Assembly (NCBI GenBank): GCA_016845285.1
Contig: JAERSX010000098.1
Location: forward strand, 1-17,310
Source of the DNA: Deltaproteobacteria bacterium
GTDB lineage: Bacteria > Myxococcota_A > UBA796 > UBA2385
Reading direction: 5' to 3'
Length of the DNA stretch: 17,310 nt
The position numbers and the translations under genes are program-made. Positions 14,641 through 17,310 of the stretch are shown piece after piece. The first letter of the stretch is position 1, and every line of letters begins with the position of its first letter. The notes beneath the pieces were generated by a model. It made no database searches. It was given only the letters and a program-made list of their open reading frames with translations, and was not told the DNA's origin.

Positions 14641-15641
14641 AGTTCAAGCTCGCCGCGGTCCTCGTCGTGACCGCCATCTGTCTGGGCGTGGTGCTCTGGG
14701 ATCTCGATCTCTCCGAAGCGGGCGAGGCCCTCAAGACGGCGACCTGGGGTCTGCTGGTCCCCATGTTCGGTCTCTACCTGGTGGCCCACACCCTGCGCGC
14801 CTGGCGCCTCCAGCTCCTCATCGGCCATGGCGTGAGCTTCGTTCGCTGCTTCGCCATCAACACCATCGGCTTCCTGGCCATCAACGTCATCCCGCTGCGG
14901 CTGGGCGAGATGGTGCGCCCCTACATGTTCTACGAGTCAGAGGGGGTGCCCTTCGGTCGAGGTCTTGCCGCCATCGTGCTGGAGCGCCTCCTCGACATGA
15001 CCATGCTGCTGGTCATGCTCGTGGGTCTCACCCTCATCGTGGAGCTGCCGCCCGGCGGTATCCAGGTCGAGGGAATCGATGTCATCGCGGCCGGGCAACG
15101 CCTCGCCGGTGGCATCGTGGCCATCGGTCTCATCTTCGGGGGAGGCCTGGTCTTGGTGGGTGAGCCTGCCCTGGCCCTGTTGGCCAAGCTGCCCATGGGT
15201 GGGAAGGTGGCCCCGTTGGCACGCAAGTTCCGGGAGGGCTTCCTCGAGCTCGCCCGCAACCCCCTACGAGCCGTCCTCCTCGGGGTGCTCAGCGCCTGCA
15301 TCTGGGCCGTCACCGTGGCCGCCGTCGGCACCTGCATGGCGGCGTTCGACGGCATCCCCGTCGGGGTCGCGGAGGCGTGGTCCACCTGGACCATCACCAT
15401 CAGCGGCATGACCGCCATCCCCACTCCCGGCTTCTTCGGCGCCTACGAGATCTTCTGCAGCGCCGCCCTCTGGATCTGGGGGGTCGACAGCCACGTCGCC
15501 CGCACCTTCGCCATCGTGCTTCACCTCGGTCAGTTCGGCTTCATCGTGGTGCTCGGGGGCTTCTTCCTGCTCCGAGAGGGCCTCGGACTCCGGAGCCTCG
15601 TGCGCAGCGCTCCCCCCATCGACGAGGGCGCTGGCAGCTGA
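14637..15641 (+). CDS. Lysylphosphatidylglycerol synthase transmembrane-like (UPF0104, flippase-like) protein
   Basis: A 334-residue polytopic inner-membrane protein of the LPG_synthase_TM family (PF03706), related to the flippase domain of MprF but without the aminoacyl-transferase part. Family landmarks are a helix near the N-terminus (5-21), PLRLGEMVRPYM (86-97), VLERLLDM (114-121), and PTPGFFGAYE (262-271) before the last helices, with about seven or eight hydrophobic spans in all. Such proteins are thought to move lipids or lipid-linked intermediates across the membrane. The start is GTG at 14637, which shares four bases with the hydroxylase stop; the frame is open further back but only as a shadow of that gene. 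Its C-terminal 125 codons are covered on the other strand by the open frame of the M23 peptidase gene. Substrate is inferred, not seen. Confidence 0.87.
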   Translation: MKFKLAAVLVVTAICLGVVLWDLDLSEAGEALKTATWGLLVPMFGLYLVAHTLRAWRLQLLIGHGVSFVRCFAINTIGFLAINVIPLRLGEMVRPYMFYESEGVPFGRGLAAIVLERLLDMTMLLVMLVGLTLIVELPPGGIQVEGIDVIAAGQRLAGGIVAIGLIFGGGLVLVGEPALALLAKLPMGGKVAPLARKFREGFLELARNPLRAVLLGVLSACIWAVTVAAVGTCMAAFDGIPVGVAEAWSTWTITISGMTAIPTPGFFGAYEIFCSAALWIWGVDSHVARTFAIVLHLGQFGFIVVLGGFFLLREGLGLRSLVRSAPPIDEGAGS

Positions 15642-16532
15642 GGCTCCCCGTGTACGGAAGGCGCCGGGATCGGTGGCCTGGCCGTGCACGCGCAGGCCGA
15701 AGTGGAGATGTGGCCCCGATGACCGGCCGGTGTTTCCCGAGGCCATCACCAGCTCACCCTGGTCGACCCGTTGCCCCTCGCGGACGTGCAGCTCCGAGCC
15801 GTGGCAGTAGGCCGTGCGCACACCGTGGCCGTGGTCGACGATGACGTACTTGCCGTTGACGTTGTCCTCGGTGGCCCTGACGACCTGGCCGGCGCCTGCG
15901 GCGGCGATGGGTGTGCCGGTAGGCACGGCGATGTCGACGCCCTTGTGGAACTTGCGCCGCTTCAGGGTGGGGTGATGGCGGTAGCCGAAGGGTGAGCTGA
16001 CCCGGACCTCGGGGTCGACGGGCCAGCGGAGGTCGAGGGCGGTGGTCAGCGCCAGGACATCGGTGCGCACGGCCTCGGCACGTCGTGCGGCGAGGTCGGG
16101 GAGGAAGGGCTTGTACTGGTCGAAGGCATCAGCGGGACGTGCGCCGGCGGCCTTGGCGCGGGCGATGGCGCGGTCCCGCACCTCTTCGCCCAGCACCCAG
16201 GTCTCCAGGGCGACATGGGGGTCGTCGAGGTCGAGGGCATCGAGCTCGGCCAGGGCGGTGTCTCCCAGCTGCGCCTGTACGGCCGCCCGCCACGGTGTGG
16301 TCCAACCGCCGACCTCGTCGGAAGGCGGCTCCGAGAGTGCGCGATCGAGGGCCAGGGCCAGCTCGTCGCCGAGGTCGAGGCGGAAGGCGGCCAACAGATC
16401 CACCTTCTCGCCCCCGGTCGCCAGGGCCCACGCATTGGTGCCGAGGGCGCCCACGGGCGTTCGTGTCCAGGCGGCCGCCATGACAAGCACCGCGAGGGCG
16501 AGCTCGGCGAAGCCGGAGATGGGCAGCCTCAT
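15264..16532 (-). CDS. M23 (LytM) family peptidoglycan endopeptidase with antisense-encoded C-terminal tail
   Basis: A 422-residue predicted zinc endopeptidase that would cut peptide cross-links of peptidoglycan in the periplasm. An N-terminal hydrophobic stretch (residues 8-21, MRLPISGF then ELALAVLVMAAAW) acts as signal peptide or anchor. A helical, Ala/Asp/Glu-rich region of no known domain spans about 30-165. The M23 domain lies at about 170-292: FGYRHHPTL, HKGVD with metal ligands His196 and Asp200, YCH with His244, and HLHF with His275 and His277; all expected ligands are present. The catalytic domain ends near ATDPGAFRTR (286-295). A 125-residue acidic tail (298-422) then runs antisense to the flippase-like gene until the TAG at 15266-15264. 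The ATG at 16532 overlaps the upstream membrane-protein stop as ATGA. The peptidase call is firm; the reality of the tail is less sure. Confidence 0.88.
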   Translation of the reverse strand: MRLPISGFAELALAVLVMAAAWTRTPVGALGTNAWALATGGEKVDLLAAFRLDLGDELALALDRALSEPPSDEVGGWTTPWRAAVQAQLGDTALAELDALDLDDPHVALETWVLGEEVRDRAIARAKAAGARPADAFDQYKPFLPDLAARRAEAVRTDVLALTTALDLRWPVDPEVRVSSPFGYRHHPTLKRRKFHKGVDIAVPTGTPIAAAGAGQVVRATEDNVNGKYVIVDHGHGVRTAYCHGSELHVREGQRVDQGELVMASGNTGRSSGPHLHFGLRVHGQATDPGAFRTRGASAASALVDGGSAAHEAPESEALSEQEEAPEHHDEAELTEVKHDGEGAGDVAVDPPDPEGGAAEDLVGAEEAGSGDGGHAADGDGPGGPRLRDPDGDAVERRHAGADGGHGDGPDAGAEHPEEDGS

Positions 16533-17197
16533 GCGAGCCAGCCCCAGACCGGCAGGCCGTGCATCCAGGCGAGCAAGCCGATTGGCACCAGGATGGCCAC
16601 ACGGGCGAGACCCCGGGTGGGGCGGTCGGGCGGGTCGAGGTTGACGACCGCCCGCTTCCACGCGGGCAGCCCGTAGCGGAGGACGGCGGCGATCCCCACT
16701 GAGGTCGCTGCTAGTTGGCTGGGGAGCCCGTTGGGAAGCAGGTCTTCGAGGCCCATGGCCAACGACCAGCCGCCCGCGACCAGCACGCCAGCCAGCGTCA
16801 GGGGAAGCACGATGGCCTCCAGCCCCAGGCATGCCCTCCACCTCTGCCAGGTGGGCCGGGCCCGCCGCTCGGTGAGCAGGAAGGACGCCGCCAGGACCGC
16901 CACGGCGCTCAGCTCGACGGTGAGCGCCAGCGCCGCACTGGCGATGGGCAGCGGCATCAGGGTCCAGAGGTGGAGGGCGTCCCCTTCGAGTCCGATGGTC
17001 TCGGCCACAGCCCAGAGCGGTGGGCCGAGCCAGGTGTCGGCTGCGTGCACTGCCACGCTCAGCACGGCATGGACGCGATCGTCGAGGCGATCGGCGGCGA
17101 GGTGGACCCCGAGGACCAGCAAGGCGAGCTGGCCCAGGGTGCCCAGGTGATGCGCCAGTCGACCTGCGGCACGGTCCGCCAGCACCACTGCACCCAT
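16529..17197 (-). CDS. Polytopic membrane protein of unknown function, coupled to the M23 peptidase gene
   Basis: A 222-residue hydrophobic protein I cannot assign to a family. Likely membrane helices lie at about residues 18-36, 42-62, 78-108, 124-146, 157-173 and 194-218, joined by short Arg-rich loops such as TERRARPTWQRWR (109-121) and the loop DPPDRPTRG. There is no lipobox and no catalytic motif. The ATG at 17197 is preferred because GGAGG stands four bases upstream; a GTG four codons earlier is in frame. Its TGA overlaps the peptidase ATG in an ATGA, so the two products are made together. A membrane scaffold or regulator for the peptidase is an attractive guess but rests on context alone. 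It may be the first gene of a two-gene operon, since the remaining 113 bases to the window edge hold no clear gene. Confidence 0.7.
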   Translation of the reverse strand: MGAVVLADRAAGRLAHHLGTLGQLALLVLGVHLAADRLDDRVHAVLSVAVHAADTWLGPPLWAVAETIGLEGDALHLWTLMPLPIASAALALTVELSAVAVLAASFLLTERRARPTWQRWRACLGLEAIVLPLTLAGVLVAGGWSLAMGLEDLLPNGLPSQLAATSVGIAAVLRYGLPAWKRAVVNLDPPDRPTRGLARVAILVPIGLLAWMHGLPVWGWLA

Positions 17198-17201
17198 CTC
17201 G

Positions 17202-17206
17202 CCTCC
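17202..17206 (-). promoter_or_regulatory. Ribosome binding site fixing the membrane protein start
   Basis: GGAGG on the minus strand, then CGAG and the ATG at 17197. It supports this start over the GTG at 17209, which would overlap the site itself. Confidence 0.55.
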
Positions 17207-17310
17207 CACATGCCTTGCGACATGGGGAACGTAGTCGGGTTCCGAGTGCTTACAGTCTCCTCGTCCTGGACGACGGAATCAGTCCTTGACCCGGCGGCAT
17301 GACTCCCGTA

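Noticed and set aside
17279..17310. Possible tail of another leftward gene ending at a TGA (17281-17279)
   Set aside because: Only nine codons are in the window and nothing identifies them as coding; the remaining stretch to 17198 shows no clear promoter or gene either.
1..17310. Search for defence systems, toxin-antitoxin pairs, secretion loci, CRISPR, tRNA genes and mobile elements
   Set aside because: No nuclease, helicase, transposase, integrase, regularly spaced repeats or tRNA-like cloverleaf was seen; the genes are metabolic and envelope functions.

Overview
This is a 17.3 kb, GC-rich, densely coding chromosomal segment. I see 13 protein-coding genes (one cut by the left edge) and no tRNA, rRNA, CRISPR array, insertion sequence or integrase. 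Three neighbouring genes encode exported lipoproteins that combine choice-of-anchor D (ASH), PKD, pre-peptidase C-terminal-like and bacterial Ig-like folds behind acidic Asp/Gly/Pro linkers. Together with a large NAD-glutamate dehydrogenase, an AidB-type acyl-CoA dehydrogenase and very high G/C at third codon positions, this points to a Gram-negative bacterium of the Myxococcota or another former deltaproteobacterial group. That placement is an inference from gene style, not from a marker gene.

Layout. Positions 1-6827 read leftward as one probable operon, in the order: exported Shelph-type metallophosphatase, NAD-glutamate dehydrogenase, histidine phosphatase, Maf nucleotide pyrophosphatase. 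The last three are tightly packed, with a 7-base gap and then a 4-base GTGA overlap. A 112-base divergent region separates this operon from a rightward pair: a PmbA/TldE-family protein and an AidB-like acyl-CoA dehydrogenase. The dehydrogenase converges, with only a 7-base gap, on a leftward multidomain lipoprotein gene. That lipoprotein diverges across 137 bases, which carry a dyad, from two rightward lipoprotein genes.

Next come a sterol desaturase/fatty acid hydroxylase-family membrane enzyme and a lysylphosphatidylglycerol-synthase-like (UPF0104) membrane protein. They are joined by a 4-base GTGA overlap and probably act together on a lipid. They meet a leftward pair from the right edge: a polytopic membrane protein and an M23 (LytM) peptidoglycan endopeptidase, joined by a 4-base ATGA overlap.

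The most unusual structure is at that meeting point. The peptidase frame has no stop until it has run 378 bases antisense through the C-terminal third of the flippase-like gene, in exact codon register. Much of the window concerns the cell envelope (lipoproteins, lipid modification, wall hydrolysis); the left operon is nitrogen/carbon metabolism plus nucleotide house-cleaning. I did not find a recognisable defence, secretion or biosynthetic system. The findings are therefore about gene architecture and untested functional pairings.
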